Positions 44,448 to 54,550 of a DNA stretch of 64,000 nt are shown here, piece by piece. The translations under genes and the position numbers were made by a program. The notes below the pieces were generated by a model that saw nothing but the letters and a program-made list of their open reading frames with translations, was not told the DNA's origin and did no database searches. How positions within the stretch are numbered: the stretch's first letter is position 1; each line of letters starts with the position of its first letter. Source of the stretch: Halomonas korlensis (GTDB lineage: Bacteria; Pseudomonadota; Gammaproteobacteria; Pseudomonadales; Halomonadaceae); assembly GCF_900116705.1 (NCBI RefSeq), contig NZ_FPBP01000003.1, positions 248,001-312,000 of the forward strand, written 5' to 3'.

Positions 44448-44773
44448 CAGCGTAGCAGGCCTTCCACCATCAGAACGGGCTTGAAAAAGTGATCATGGTA
44501 ACACTATTACCCTACCGGGTAAGGGCAGCTCCCTCCAAGGAGGTGCCGAGGCGCGACTCCCGACCTGACCCACTCATCGCCGCGGCCTATCCCCTTGGGG
44601 GTAGAGGCGATGTATATGGAGGTAACCAGGCAGTATTCAGCCGATCGATGACCCAGAATCGCCCCCAGGTATCCCGCTGATGGCAGCTTGCGTCTCTCGA
44701 CTGTCGAGCGTCAGGCGGCGGACAAGGTGGCCCTGGGCGGTCACGCATCTTTTCAAGAGCCTGGAGAGCGACC
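44448..44773. promoter_or_regulatory. Divergent narX-narG regulatory region
   Basis: This 326-base gap holds a perfect 16-base inverted repeat, TTACCC-TACC-GGGTAA (44507-44522), and a 7-2-7-like pair TATCCCC-TT-GGGGGTA (44588-44603) that partly fits the NarL heptamer. I see no clean FNR/Dnr box. A long leader precedes narG. Confidence 0.45.
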
Positions 44774-47700
44774 ATGAGTCACTTCATCGATCGGCTGAAC
44801 TTCTTTCGCACATCCCGGCGTGAAGCCTTTGCCAACGAGCATGGTGAGTTGCGCTCGGAGTCGCGGGGCTGGGAGGACAGCTATCGCCAACGCTGGCAGC
44901 ATGACAAGGTCGTGCGCTCGACCCACGGCGTGAACTGCACCGGCTCGTGCAGCTGGAAGATCTATGTCAAGAACGGCCTGGTCACCTGGGAGACCCAGCA
45001 GACCGACTACCCGCGCACCCGGCCGGACCTGCCCAACCACGAGCCGCGTGGCTGCCCGCGTGGCGCCAGCTATTCCTGGTATCTCTACAGCGCCAACCGC
45101 CTCAAGTACCCGTTGATTCGCAAGCCATTGCTCAAGCTGTGGCGCGAGGCGCTCGCGTTGCATCCCGACCCGGTGGAGGCCTGGGCCTATATTGTCGAGG
45201 ACCCGGCCAAGAGCCAGCAGTACAAGCGTGCCCGCGGCATGGGCGGCTTCGTGCGCGGGGACTGGGACGAGCTCAATACCCTGATCGCCGCCTCCAACGT
45301 CTATACCGCCAAGCAGTATGGTCCCGACCGTATTCTCGGCTTCTCGCCGATTCCCGCCATGTCGATGGTCAGCTACGCCGCCGGTAGCCGCTACCTGTCA
45401 TTGATCGGCGGCGTGTGCATGAGCTTCTACGACTTCTACTGCGATCTGCCGCCGGCTTCGCCGATGACCTGGGGCGAGCAGACCGATGTGCCCGAGTCCG
45501 CCGACTGGTACAACTCCGGCTACATCATCGCCTGGGGCTCCAACGTGCCCCAGACCCGCACCCCGGACGCGCACTTCTTCACCGAGGTGCGCTACAAGGG
45601 CACCAAGACGGTGTCGATCACGCCCGACTACGCCGAGGTGTCCAAGCTCACCGATGAGTGGCTATCGGCCAAGCAGGGCACCGATGCGGCGCTCGGCATG
45701 GCCATGGGGCACGTGATCCTCAAGGAATTCCACCTCGACAGGCCCAGCGCCTACTTTACCGACTACGTGCGCCGCTATACCGACATGCCGTTCCTGGTCG
45801 AGCTCGAGCCGCGCGAGGACGGCAGCTTCGCGCCGGGCCGCCAGCTGCGCGCCAGCGACTTCGACGCCAACCTGGGCGAGGGCAACAACCCCGAGTGGAA
45901 GACCGTCGCCTGGGACGAGACGCGCGATCAGCTGGTCGTGCCGCGCGGTTCGATCGGCTTTCGCTGGGGGGAGAAGAACGGCGAGAAGGGCGATGAGCAG
46001 GGCAAGTGGAACCTCGAGTCGCTGGACGCCGCCGGCGCCGAGATCAAGCCGTTGCTGTCGCTGGCCGAGCGCCACGACGAGGTCGCGCGGGTGGCGTTTC
46101 CCTACTTCGGCGGCATCGAGCACGAGCACTTTTCCAACGTGAAGGGCGAAGGCGTGGGCGCCGCCGATGACCTGCTGTTCCACAACCTGCCCGTCAAGCG
46201 CCTGAAGAAGGCCGATGGCAGCGACACATTGGTCGTGACCGTGTTCGACCTGATGTGCGCCAACTACGGCATCGACCGTGGCTTCACCGGGCCGGGCGAG
46301 GACGATGGAGCCACCACCTACGACCAGATCCGGCCTTATACCCCTGCCTGGCAGGAAAAAATCACCGGCGTGTCGGCCGAGCAGTGTACGCGCATCGCCC
46401 GCGAGTTCGCCGACAACGCCGACAAGACCCACGGTCGCTCCATGATCATCGTCGGTGCCGGTATGAACCACTGGTACCACATGGACATGAACTACCGCGG
46501 CCTGATCAATATGCTGGTGATGTGCGGCTGCATCGGCCAGAGCGGTGGCGGCTGGGCCCATTATGTCGGCCAGGAGAAACTGCGCCCGCAGACCGGCTGG
46601 CAGCCGCTGGCCTTCGGCCTGGACTGGACCCGCCCGCCACGGCACATGAACTCCACCTCCTTCTTCTACAATCACTCCAGCCAGTGGCGCTACGAGAAGC
46701 TCGAGATCAAGGAAATTCTCTCGCCGCTGGCCAACCCGGCCGACTACCCGGGGAGCCTGATCGACTTCAACGTGCGTGCCGAGCGCATGGGCTGGCTGCC
46801 CTCGGCGCCGCAGCTCTCGACCAACCCGCTGCGGGTGGCCGCGGCGGCCAAGGCCGCGGGCAAGTCCAGCGCCGATTACGTCGTGGAGCAGCTCAAGAGC
46901 GGCAAGCTCTCCTTCGCCGCGGAAGATCCGGACGACCCGCAGAACTTCCCGCGCAACATGTTCATCTGGCGCTCCAACCTGCTGGGCAGCTCCGGCAAGG
47001 GCCACGAGTACATGCTCAAGTACCTGCTGGGCACCCGTCACGGCATCCAGGGCAAGGACCTGGGCGAGATGGGCGGTCAGAAGCCGGAAGAGGTGAAGTG
47101 GCACGACACGGCGCCCGAGGGCAAGCTCGACCTGCTGGTGACGCTGGACTTTCGCATGTCGACCACCTGCCTGTACTCGGACGTCGTGCTGCCCACGGCG
47201 ACCTGGTACGAGAAGGACGACCTCAACACCTCCGACATGCATCCGTTCATCCATCCGCTGACCGCGGCGACCGACCCGGCCTGGGAGTCGCGCAGCGACT
47301 GGGATATCTACAAGGGCATCGCCAAGGCGTTCTCGAGCGTGTGCGTGGGGCACCTGGGCGAGGAGACCGACCTGGTCACCCTGCCCATGCAGCACGACTC
47401 CCCCGGCGAGCTGGCTCAGCCCGACGTCAAGGACTGGAAGCTCGGCGAATGCGAGCCAATTCCCGGCAAGACCCTGCCGTCATTGATCGAGGTCAAGCGC
47501 GATTATCCGGCCACCTATGCACGCTTCACCTCGCTCGGCCCGGCGCTGGAAACGCTGGGCAACGGCGGCAAGGGGATCGGCTGGAACACCGACAAGGAGG
47601 TCGAGCTGCTGGGCAGGCTCAACCACCGCAAGCTCGACGGCCCGACCAAGGGGCGCCCGCGCATCGAATCGGCCATCGACGCCGCCGAAACCGTGTTGAC

Positions 47701-48571
47701 CCTGGCGCCGGAGACCAACGGCCAGGTGGCGGTGAAGGCCTGGGGGGCGCTCTCCAAGATCACCGGACGCGACCACACCCACCTGGCGCACCCCAAGGAA
47801 GAGGAGAAGATTCGCTTTCGCGACATCGTCGCCCAGCCGCGCAAGATCATCTCCAGCCCGACCTGGTCCGGCCTCGAGGACGAGCACGTTTCCTATAACG
47901 CCGGCTACACCAACGTCCACGAACTGATTCCCTGGCGCACCGTCAGCGGCCGCCAGCAGTTCTACCAGGATCACGCCTGGATGCGCGCGTTCGGCGAGAG
48001 CCTGCTGGCCTACCGGCCGCCCATCAATACCAAGGCGGCCCAGGGTTTCACCCTGCCGACCGACAACGGCTACAAGACCAAGGCGCTGAACTTCATCACG
48101 CCCCACCAGAAATGGGGGATCCATTCCACCTACAGCGAAAACCTGCTGATGCTGACCCTGTCACGCGGGGGACCTATCGCCTGGCTGTCGGAAGACGATG
48201 CGCAGTCGATCGGCATCGAGGACAACGACTGGATCGAGCTCTACAACACCAACGGGGCGATCACCGCGCGTGCGGTGGTCAGCCAGCGGGTCAAGAACGG
48301 CATGGTGATGATGTATCACGCCCAGGAGCGCATCACCAATATTCCCGGTTCGGAGGTCACCGGCACGCGGGGCGGGTTCCATAACTCGGTCACCCGCATC
48401 TGCCCCAAGCCGACCCACATGATCGGTGGTTACGCGCAACTCTCTTACAGCTTCAACTACTACGGCACCGTCGGTTCCAACCGCGATGAATTCGTCGTCG
48501 TGCGCAAGATGAAGCACATCGACTGGTTGGATGGCGAAGGTAACGACACCGTGCAGGAGGCCGTCAAATGA
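44774..48571 (+). CDS. narG: NarG, respiratory nitrate reductase alpha (Mo-bisMGD) subunit
   Basis: The 1265-residue protein is a full-length membrane-bound nitrate reductase catalytic subunit that reduces nitrate to nitrite on the cytoplasmic face. The N-terminal [4Fe-4S] ligands are H51, C55, C59 and C94. The Mo ligand Asp lies in FYDFYCDLPP. The family end ...MKHIDWLDGEG is present. The ATG is preceded by GGAGAG. It overlaps narH by 4 bases. Confidence 0.97.
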   Translation: MSHFIDRLNFFRTSRREAFANEHGELRSESRGWEDSYRQRWQHDKVVRSTHGVNCTGSCSWKIYVKNGLVTWETQQTDYPRTRPDLPNHEPRGCPRGASYSWYLYSANRLKYPLIRKPLLKLWREALALHPDPVEAWAYIVEDPAKSQQYKRARGMGGFVRGDWDELNTLIAASNVYTAKQYGPDRILGFSPIPAMSMVSYAAGSRYLSLIGGVCMSFYDFYCDLPPASPMTWGEQTDVPESADWYNSGYIIAWGSNVPQTRTPDAHFFTEVRYKGTKTVSITPDYAEVSKLTDEWLSAKQGTDAALGMAMGHVILKEFHLDRPSAYFTDYVRRYTDMPFLVELEPREDGSFAPGRQLRASDFDANLGEGNNPEWKTVAWDETRDQLVVPRGSIGFRWGEKNGEKGDEQGKWNLESLDAAGAEIKPLLSLAERHDEVARVAFPYFGGIEHEHFSNVKGEGVGAADDLLFHNLPVKRLKKADGSDTLVVTVFDLMCANYGIDRGFTGPGEDDGATTYDQIRPYTPAWQEKITGVSAEQCTRIAREFADNADKTHGRSMIIVGAGMNHWYHMDMNYRGLINMLVMCGCIGQSGGGWAHYVGQEKLRPQTGWQPLAFGLDWTRPPRHMNSTSFFYNHSSQWRYEKLEIKEILSPLANPADYPGSLIDFNVRAERMGWLPSAPQLSTNPLRVAAAAKAAGKSSADYVVEQLKSGKLSFAAEDPDDPQNFPRNMFIWRSNLLGSSGKGHEYMLKYLLGTRHGIQGKDLGEMGGQKPEEVKWHDTAPEGKLDLLVTLDFRMSTTCLYSDVVLPTATWYEKDDLNTSDMHPFIHPLTAATDPAWESRSDWDIYKGIAKAFSSVCVGHLGEETDLVTLPMQHDSPGELAQPDVKDWKLGECEPIPGKTLPSLIEVKRDYPATYARFTSLGPALETLGNGGKGIGWNTDKEVELLGRLNHRKLDGPTKGRPRIESAIDAAETVLTLAPETNGQVAVKAWGALSKITGRDHTHLAHPKEEEKIRFRDIVAQPRKIISSPTWSGLEDEHVSYNAGYTNVHELIPWRTVSGRQQFYQDHAWMRAFGESLLAYRPPINTKAAQGFTLPTDNGYKTKALNFITPHQKWGIHSTYSENLLMLTLSRGGPIAWLSEDDAQSIGIEDNDWIELYNTNGAITARAVVSQRVKNGMVMMYHAQERITNIPGSEVTGTRGGFHNSVTRICPKPTHMIGGYAQLSYSFNYYGTVGSNRDEFVVVRKMKHIDWLDGEGNDTVQEAVK

Positions 48572-50166
48572 AGATTCGTTCCCAGGTAGGCATGGTCCTC
48601 AACCTCGACAAGTGTATCGGCTGTCATACCTGCTCGGTGACCTGCAAGAACGTCTGGACCAGCCGGGAAGGCATGGAGTATGCCTGGTTCAATAATGTCG
48701 AGACCAAGCCGGGCATCGGCTACCCCAAGGAATGGGAGAACCAGAAGAAGTGGAAGGGGGGCTGGCTGCGCCGCCAGGACGGGCGTATCGAGCCGCGCAT
48801 CGGCGGCAAGTGGCGAGTGCTGGCCAATATCTTCGCCAATCCCGACCTGCCGGAGATTGACGATTACTATGAGCCGTTCACCTTCGACTACCAGCATCTG
48901 CACACCGCCAAGCAGGGCGAGCATCAGCCCACCGCGCGGCCGCGCTCGCTGATCTCCGGCCAGCGCATGGACAAGATCGAATGGGGACCCAACTGGGAGG
49001 AGATTCTCGGCACCGAGTTCGCCAAGCGGCGCCAGGACACCAACTTCGAGCAGGTACAGGCCGACATCTACGGCCAGTTCGAGAACACCTTCATGATGTA
49101 CCTGCCGCGCCTGTGCGAGCACTGCCTGAACCCGACCTGCGTGGCGGCGTGCCCGAGCGGCGCGATCTACAAGCGCGAGGAAGACGGCATCGTGCTGATC
49201 GACCAGGATCAGTGCCGCGGCTGGCGGATGTGCATCTCCGGCTGCCCCTACAAGAAGATCTATTACAACTGGAAGAGCGGCAAGTCCGAGAAGTGCATCT
49301 TCTGCTACCCGCGCATCGAGGTCGGCCAGCCGACCGTCTGCTCCGAAACCTGCGTGGGGCGTATTCGCTACCTCGGCGTATTGCTCTATGACGCCGACCG
49401 CATCGAGGAGGTCGCCACCTCCGTCGACGAGCGCGACCTCTATCACCGCCAGTGCGAGATCTTCCTCGACCCGCACGACCCCGAGGTCATTGCCCAGGCA
49501 CGCCGGGACGGCATCGCCGACAACGTGATCAGTGCCGCCCAGGCCTCGCCGGTCTACAAGATGGCCATCGACTGGGGCCTGGCGCTGCCGCTGCACCCTG
49601 AATACCGCACGCTGCCGATGGTCTGGTACGTGCCGCCGCTGTCGCCGATCCAGTCCGCCGCGGAAGCGGGCAAGGTCGAATACGACGGGGTGCTGCCGAA
49701 GATCGAGTCGCTGCGCATCCCGGTCAGGTACCTGGCCAACATGCTCACCGCCGGCGAGGAGGCCCCCGTGGTGCTGGCCCTCAAGCGGCTGATGGCCATG
49801 CGGGTCTACATGCGCGGCAAGCATGTGGAGGGCAAGCCGAATGTCGAGGTGCTGGAAGACGTGGGGCTGACGGTGGCGCAGGTGGAAGACATGTATCGCT
49901 ATCTGGCCATCGCCAACTACGAGGACCGCTTCGTGATTCCCACCAGTCACCGCGAGATGGCGACCGAAGCCTTCCCCGAGCGCGGCGGTTGCGGCTTCAC
50001 CTTCGGCGACGGCTGCCATGGCGAGAGCAAGTCGAGCCTGTTCAACGGCCGCTCCCAGACCACCACCCTGGTCAAGCCGGTCGAGACCTTCGACCCCGGT
50101 GCGCAAGGTGAGACCCCGCGCAAGGAGCGGCGCGATGAAAGCACCGAGGAGGTTCGTCATGACTGA
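48568..50166 (+). CDS. narH: NarH, nitrate reductase beta (Fe-S) subunit
   Basis: The 532-residue protein carries four cysteine groups: CIGCHTCSVTC, CEHCLNPTCVAACP, CRGWRMCISGCP (with the Trp typical of the [3Fe-4S] site) and CIFCYPRI...CSETC. It passes electrons from NarI hemes to NarG. It overlaps narG by ATGA and narJ by 8 bases. Confidence 0.97.
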   Translation: MKIRSQVGMVLNLDKCIGCHTCSVTCKNVWTSREGMEYAWFNNVETKPGIGYPKEWENQKKWKGGWLRRQDGRIEPRIGGKWRVLANIFANPDLPEIDDYYEPFTFDYQHLHTAKQGEHQPTARPRSLISGQRMDKIEWGPNWEEILGTEFAKRRQDTNFEQVQADIYGQFENTFMMYLPRLCEHCLNPTCVAACPSGAIYKREEDGIVLIDQDQCRGWRMCISGCPYKKIYYNWKSGKSEKCIFCYPRIEVGQPTVCSETCVGRIRYLGVLLYDADRIEEVATSVDERDLYHRQCEIFLDPHDPEVIAQARRDGIADNVISAAQASPVYKMAIDWGLALPLHPEYRTLPMVWYVPPLSPIQSAAEAGKVEYDGVLPKIESLRIPVRYLANMLTAGEEAPVVLALKRLMAMRVYMRGKHVEGKPNVEVLEDVGLTVAQVEDMYRYLAIANYEDRFVIPTSHREMATEAFPERGGCGFTFGDGCHGESKSSLFNGRSQTTTLVKPVETFDPGAQGETPRKERRDESTEEVRHD

Positions 50167-50929
50167 GGCAGCGCTGCAACAACCCGCCGCCGAGCCGGAC
50201 ATGCTGAGCCTGCGCGTGCTGGCCCGACTGCTCGACTACCCCTCCGCGGAGCTCCAGGTCGCCGCGCCGGAGATGATCGAGATCCTCAACGCCGAGCGCC
50301 GCTGGTCGGCGGCGCTGCGCACCCGGTTGATGGACTGGTGTCAGCGCCTGCTGGAGGCCGACCTGATGGAGCTGCAGGCCGAGTACGTGGCGCTGTTCGA
50401 CAAGGGGCGCAGCACCTCGCTGCTGCTGTTCGAGCACGTCCATGGCGAGTCGCGCGCGCGCGGCCAGGCCATGGTCGACCTGATGGCCGAGTACGAGGCA
50501 GCGGGGTTTGAGCTCGACGCCCGGGAGCTGCCCGACTACCTGCCGCTGTTCCTGGAGTATCTGTCGACCTGCCGCGAGCAAGACATTGGCCGTTGGCTGG
50601 GCGAGATTCGCCATATCCTGGCCCTGCTCACCGCTCGCCTGGAGGAGCGCGACGCTGACCATGCCCTGGTGCCGTTGGCCCTGCTGGCGCTGATCGGCGC
50701 CGAGGCGGATGTCGACGCCCACCGCGAGACGGTGAAGGACGAGGCCCCCGACGACACGCCCGAGGCGCTGGACGCGGTCTGGGAGGAAGAAGCGGTGCGC
50801 TTTTCTGCCGAGTCGGACGAGGACTGTGCCCTGCAGTCCGCCGAGGGGCGTCGGCTTGCCGAGCGCAAGCGCTCGGTACCAAGCGACCCCGTCAAGATCA
50901 TGCCCAGCAGCGGCCCGACCGACCGCTAA
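50159..50929 (+). CDS. narJ: NarJ, nitrate reductase assembly chaperone
   Basis: The 256-residue protein has the NarJ/TorD-type signature LPDYLPLFLEYLS and ALFDKGRSTSLLLFEHVHGESR. It guides Mo cofactor insertion and membrane binding of NarGH but is not part of the enzyme. GAGGAGG lies 6 bases before the ATG. The C-terminal ~70 residues are charged and of low complexity. Confidence 0.94.
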   Translation: MTEAALQQPAAEPDMLSLRVLARLLDYPSAELQVAAPEMIEILNAERRWSAALRTRLMDWCQRLLEADLMELQAEYVALFDKGRSTSLLLFEHVHGESRARGQAMVDLMAEYEAAGFELDARELPDYLPLFLEYLSTCREQDIGRWLGEIRHILALLTARLEERDADHALVPLALLALIGAEADVDAHRETVKDEAPDDTPEALDAVWEEEAVRFSAESDEDCALQSAEGRRLAERKRSVPSDPVKIMPSSGPTDR

Positions 50930-50941
50930 AGGAGAACCGTC

Positions 50942-51625
50942 ATGTTTAGCGAATACCTGCAACACCTGATCTATGGCTACTACCCGTATCTGGCCGGCAC
51001 GGTGTTCCTGGTCGGCAGCCTGCTGCGCTACGACCACGGCCAGTACACCTGGAAGACCGGCTCGAGCCAGATGCTCTCCTCGAAGAACATGCGCCTGGCG
51101 AGCAATCTCTTTCATATCGGCATCATCGTGATCTTCTTTGGCCACCTGTTCGGCATGCTGACGCCGCACTGGGTCTATGCGGCCTTCCTGCATGCCGGCA
51201 CCAAACAGTTGCTGGCCATCGTGGTGGGCGGCATCGCCGGGGTCATGTGCCTGGTCGGCGGCGCCATGCTGGTGTATCGACGCCTGTCCAACCCGCGCGT
51301 CAAGGCCTCCTCGAGCAACATGGATACCTTGATCCTGGGCCTGATCGTCTTCCAGGCGGCGCTGGGCTTGATCACCGTCATCTTCTCGCTGGGCCACCTG
51401 GATGGCGAGATGATGCTGACCCTCTCCAGCTGGGCGCAGTCGATCGTGTTCTTCAGTGGCGGCGCGGCCGACTACATGGCCGAAGTCTCGTGGATCTACA
51501 AGCTGCACATCTTCATCGGGCTGACCATCATCCTGCTGTTTCCCTTCTCGCGCCTGGTGCATGTCTGGAGCGTGCCGTTCGGGTACATCGCCCGGCGCTA
51601 TCAACTCGTCAGACGCCGCGCCTAA
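50942..51625 (+). CDS. narI: NarI, nitrate reductase gamma (cytochrome b) subunit
   Basis: The 227-residue protein has five membrane helices and heme-ligand histidines (FHIGIIVIFFGHLFGM, then KLHIFIGLTIILLFPFSRLVHVW near the end). It takes electrons from quinol. AAGGAG precedes the ATG. It lies between narJ and ppiC. Confidence 0.96.
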   Translation: MFSEYLQHLIYGYYPYLAGTVFLVGSLLRYDHGQYTWKTGSSQMLSSKNMRLASNLFHIGIIVIFFGHLFGMLTPHWVYAAFLHAGTKQLLAIVVGGIAGVMCLVGGAMLVYRRLSNPRVKASSSNMDTLILGLIVFQAALGLITVIFSLGHLDGEMMLTLSSWAQSIVFFSGGAADYMAEVSWIYKLHIFIGLTIILLFPFSRLVHVWSVPFGYIARRYQLVRRRA

Positions 51626-51637
51626 GGAGATCACCTC

Positions 51638-52459
51638 ATGGAACGCATCGCGATCGAAACGCTCCCTGGCAGGGCCGGCCCACCTCCCATCCGGGTCGGC
51701 GGCGCCACCATCGAAGAAGACACCATTGCCCGCGAGATGCAGTACCACCCGGCGGACTCCGCCGGCACTGCTCAGCTCAAGGCGGCGCGCGCCCTGGTGG
51801 TGCGCGAGCTGCTGCGCCAGCGGGCCAGCGCCCTGGGCCTGGTGAAGGAGGGCGACAGCGACTTCGAAGAGTCTGATCACGCCATCGCCGCCCTGCTGGA
51901 ACAGGAGCTGGACGTGCCCGAGCCCTCCGAGGCGCACTGTCGCCGCTTTCATGCCACGCATCCCGAGCGCTTCAGCGAACCCACCCGCCTGCGGGTGCGT
52001 CACGTCCTGCTGGCCTCGGCCCCGGACGATGCCCGGGCCCGCGATGCTGGCTATCGGCTGGGCGAGACGCTGGTCCGCGAGCTCCAGGCGTCGCCGGAGC
52101 GCTTCGACGAGTTTGCCCAGCGCCATTCCGCCTGCCCCTCGAAGGAACAGGGCGGGGATCTCGGCTGGCTGACGTCGGGCCAGACCGTGGGGGAGCTGGA
52201 TCGCGCCCTGCAACACCTGCCCGAAGGTCTGCACGAGCGGCCCCTGGCCTCGCGTTATGGATGGCACGTAGTCAGCATTGACGAGCGCATCGAGGGTCGC
52301 GAGCTACCCTTCGAGCAGATCGTGGATCGCGTACGCCACAGCCTGCGCGAGCAGGCCACCCGCCGTGCCCTGCGCCATTACCTGCTGGCGCTGGAAGCCG
52401 AGATCGGCGTCGAGGGCATCGCCCTCGATGATGATGCCGCCGGCGCCCTGATGCAGTGA
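51638..52459 (+). CDS. PpiC/NifM-type peptidyl-prolyl isomerase of the nar operon
   Basis: The 273-residue protein has a helical N-terminus and a parvulin domain (about 120-230: LRVRHVLLASAPDDARARD, FDEFAQRHSACPSKEQGGDLGWL, SRYGWHVVSIDERI). A parvulin gene commonly follows narGHJI in pseudomonads and halomonads and probably helps fold the enzyme. There is no signal peptide. It follows narI by 12 bases with AAGGAG. Confidence 0.9.
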   Translation: MERIAIETLPGRAGPPPIRVGGATIEEDTIAREMQYHPADSAGTAQLKAARALVVRELLRQRASALGLVKEGDSDFEESDHAIAALLEQELDVPEPSEAHCRRFHATHPERFSEPTRLRVRHVLLASAPDDARARDAGYRLGETLVRELQASPERFDEFAQRHSACPSKEQGGDLGWLTSGQTVGELDRALQHLPEGLHERPLASRYGWHVVSIDERIEGRELPFEQIVDRVRHSLREQATRRALRHYLLALEAEIGVEGIALDDDAAGALMQ

Positions 52460-52540
52460 GACAAGGGCCGTGCCCGGCCCTCCCTTCCACGATTTTCTTT
52501 GCATGTCGCCGCTCGTCCCGCGGGCGGCGAGGAGGCCCCG

Positions 52541-53839
52541 ATGGCTGATGTTCATGCCGATATTCCCTTCGCGCGCCGCGCTAACGCCGGGCCGGCCGTC
52601 TGCGACACTCCCGGTCTACTTGACCTATTCGACGCCCGCGAACTGTTGATGACGGCCGCGGTGCCGGTGATCGGCAGCGAAAGCGTCGTCCTGGATGATG
52701 CCGCCGGCCGGGTGCTGGCCGAGGGTACCCGGGCCGGCCTCGACCTGCCGGGCGTTGACAACAGCGCCATGGATGGCTATGCCCTGCGTCGCCGCGAGCT
52801 TGCCGAAGCCCCGTCTGGCCTGCCGGTGACACTGCGCGTGCCCGCCGGTGCGGGGGTGACGCACCTGCCGGAAGGGGGCTGCGCGCGTATTTTCACCGGC
52901 GCACCGGTGCCGCTGGGCGCCGACACGGTGGTCCCCCAGGAGCGCGTGCAGCTCGATGAACAGGGCCGCATCCGGGTGATGGGCGAGGTGAGTCACGGCG
53001 CCAATATCCGTCGCCGGGGTGAGGAAAGCCGTGCCGGGGATGAGTTGCTGGCTGCGGGTACACGGCTGGACGCCGCGGCCATCGCGCTGCTGGCAAGCCA
53101 AGGCATTGATGGCGTGAGGGTACGACGGCGAGTCCGCGTGGCGTTGATCAGCACCGGTGACGAGTTGATCGAGCCCGGCCAGGTTTGGGCGCCCGGGCAG
53201 GTCTACAACAGCAATGGAGTCATGCTGCGTATCCTGCTCGCCCAGCAGAGCTGCGAGATTCTCGATCTGGGGGTCACCGCCGACACCGTTGCTGACCTGG
53301 GTCAATGTTTTGCCCGGGCGCGCGACGAAGCCGATCTGGTAGTGTGTACGGGCGGGGTTTCGGTGGGTGAAGAGGACCACGTTCGGCCGGTACTGGAGCG
53401 CCTGGGGGGTATCAGTTTCCATGGTGTGGCGGTCAAGCCCGGCAAGCCCTTTACCTTCGGCTGGCTGGGACCAAGTGTCGAACGCGGCACGCCGCTGATC
53501 GGTCTACCCGGCAACCCGGTGGCCTCGCTGGTGGACTGGCAGCTGCTGGCGCTGCCCTTTCTGCAGGGGCGTCAGGGGCGCAACCCACGACCGCTGCAGC
53601 GCCTGCTGGTCACTGCCGGCTTCTCCCGGCCGGCCCCAAGAGGCCGTCGCGAGCTGCTGAGGGTGGTGCTGGACGGGTCCGAGGGTATAACAGCCGTCGC
53701 CCGCCTGGCCGGCGGCCAAGGGTCCCATATGCTCGGGGCGGCAAGCCAGGCCGACGGCTATCTGATCATCGATGCCGATACCCCTGTGGAGGAAGGCCAT
53801 GTCTACGGATACTACCCCCGAGCTCAGTTCCTTGAATGA
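52541..53839 (+). CDS. moeA: MoeA, molybdopterin molybdenumtransferase
   Basis: The 432-residue protein has MoeA landmarks: GVDNSAMDGYALR, GARIFTGAPVPLGADTVVPQE-like text, and the MoCF-like block VRVALISTGDELIEPGQ...VYNSNGVML...GVSVGEEDHV...PGKPFTFGWL. It inserts molybdate into molybdopterin, needed by NarG. The ATG at 52541 follows GAGGAGG. It overlaps dnr by 41 bases. Confidence 0.93.
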   Translation: MADVHADIPFARRANAGPAVCDTPGLLDLFDARELLMTAAVPVIGSESVVLDDAAGRVLAEGTRAGLDLPGVDNSAMDGYALRRRELAEAPSGLPVTLRVPAGAGVTHLPEGGCARIFTGAPVPLGADTVVPQERVQLDEQGRIRVMGEVSHGANIRRRGEESRAGDELLAAGTRLDAAAIALLASQGIDGVRVRRRVRVALISTGDELIEPGQVWAPGQVYNSNGVMLRILLAQQSCEILDLGVTADTVADLGQCFARARDEADLVVCTGGVSVGEEDHVRPVLERLGGISFHGVAVKPGKPFTFGWLGPSVERGTPLIGLPGNPVASLVDWQLLALPFLQGRQGRNPRPLQRLLVTAGFSRPAPRGRRELLRVVLDGSEGITAVARLAGGQGSHMLGAASQADGYLIIDADTPVEEGHVYGYYPRAQFLE

Positions 53840-54542
53840 GCTGATGTTCCGGCCTCGACAGCGGCGCGAGCTGGTCCAGGGAGTGTCCTGGCTGGGCGAG
53901 CTCGAGGATGAAGAGTTGGAGCCCTTGCTTGAAGACACCGGCATTCGCACCCTCAAGACCCGTGAGTGGCTGTTTCGCCAGGATGCTCCCGCCAAGTGGC
54001 TCTATATCGTGGTCAGTGGGACGGTGCGCCTGGTGCGCAGTGCCGGCGACGGCCGGCTGGCGACCATCCGCTGCGTGGAGCGCGGCGGTACCCTGGGCGA
54101 GCTGAGCATGGTATCCAGCGCCGGGGTCTACCTCTACTCCGCCGAAGCCCTTCGTCCCACCCAGGTATTGACCATCCCTGCGGCGCGCTGCCGCGATATC
54201 CTGGATCGCCAGCCGGCCTGCCGGGCGGAGTTCATGAGTCGTCTGGCACTCGAGCTCACCGAGCGCCTGGAGGATTTGGCGCTACTCACTCAGGCCGATG
54301 CGATGTCGCGGCTGATCAGCTATATCCTGCACCAGCTACCTCCCGACCGGAGCGGAGAGCCGCGGGTAGTACGGCTGACCTTTCCCAAGCGCTGGCTGGC
54401 CGCCCAACTCGCCGTAACCCCCGAGACCCTCTCACGCCTGCTCGGCAAGCTGCGTGACAGCGGCGTTATCAGCATCGATCGCCAACGCTTGGTGGTACTC
54501 GATGAGCAGAAACTGCGTGACCTGATGGTCGTCGAGAATTGA
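53799..54542 (+). CDS. dnr: Dnr-type CRP/FNR-family regulator of denitrification
   Basis: The 247-residue protein has an N-terminal cyclic-nucleotide-like beta barrel (LFRQDAPAKWLYIVVSGTVRLV) and a C-terminal helix-turn-helix (WLAAQLAVTPETLSRLLGKLRDSGVI). It lacks the cysteine cluster that FNR and Anr use for [4Fe-4S], so it is the Dnr type, which senses NO through heme. Its likely sites are the TTGAY-N4 boxes before nirS, nirC, norC and nnrS. It starts inside moeA after GTGGAGGAAGG. Confidence 0.9.
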   Translation: MSTDTTPELSSLNELMFRPRQRRELVQGVSWLGELEDEELEPLLEDTGIRTLKTREWLFRQDAPAKWLYIVVSGTVRLVRSAGDGRLATIRCVERGGTLGELSMVSSAGVYLYSAEALRPTQVLTIPAARCRDILDRQPACRAEFMSRLALELTERLEDLALLTQADAMSRLISYILHQLPPDRSGEPRVVRLTFPKRWLAAQLAVTPETLSRLLGKLRDSGVISIDRQRLVVLDEQKLRDLMVVEN

Positions 54543-54550
54543 AAAGATAA

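Noticed and set aside
44480..44494. TTGAAAAAGTGATCA upstream of narG as an FNR box
   Set aside because: The half-sites are 7 bases apart instead of 6, and the match is poor.
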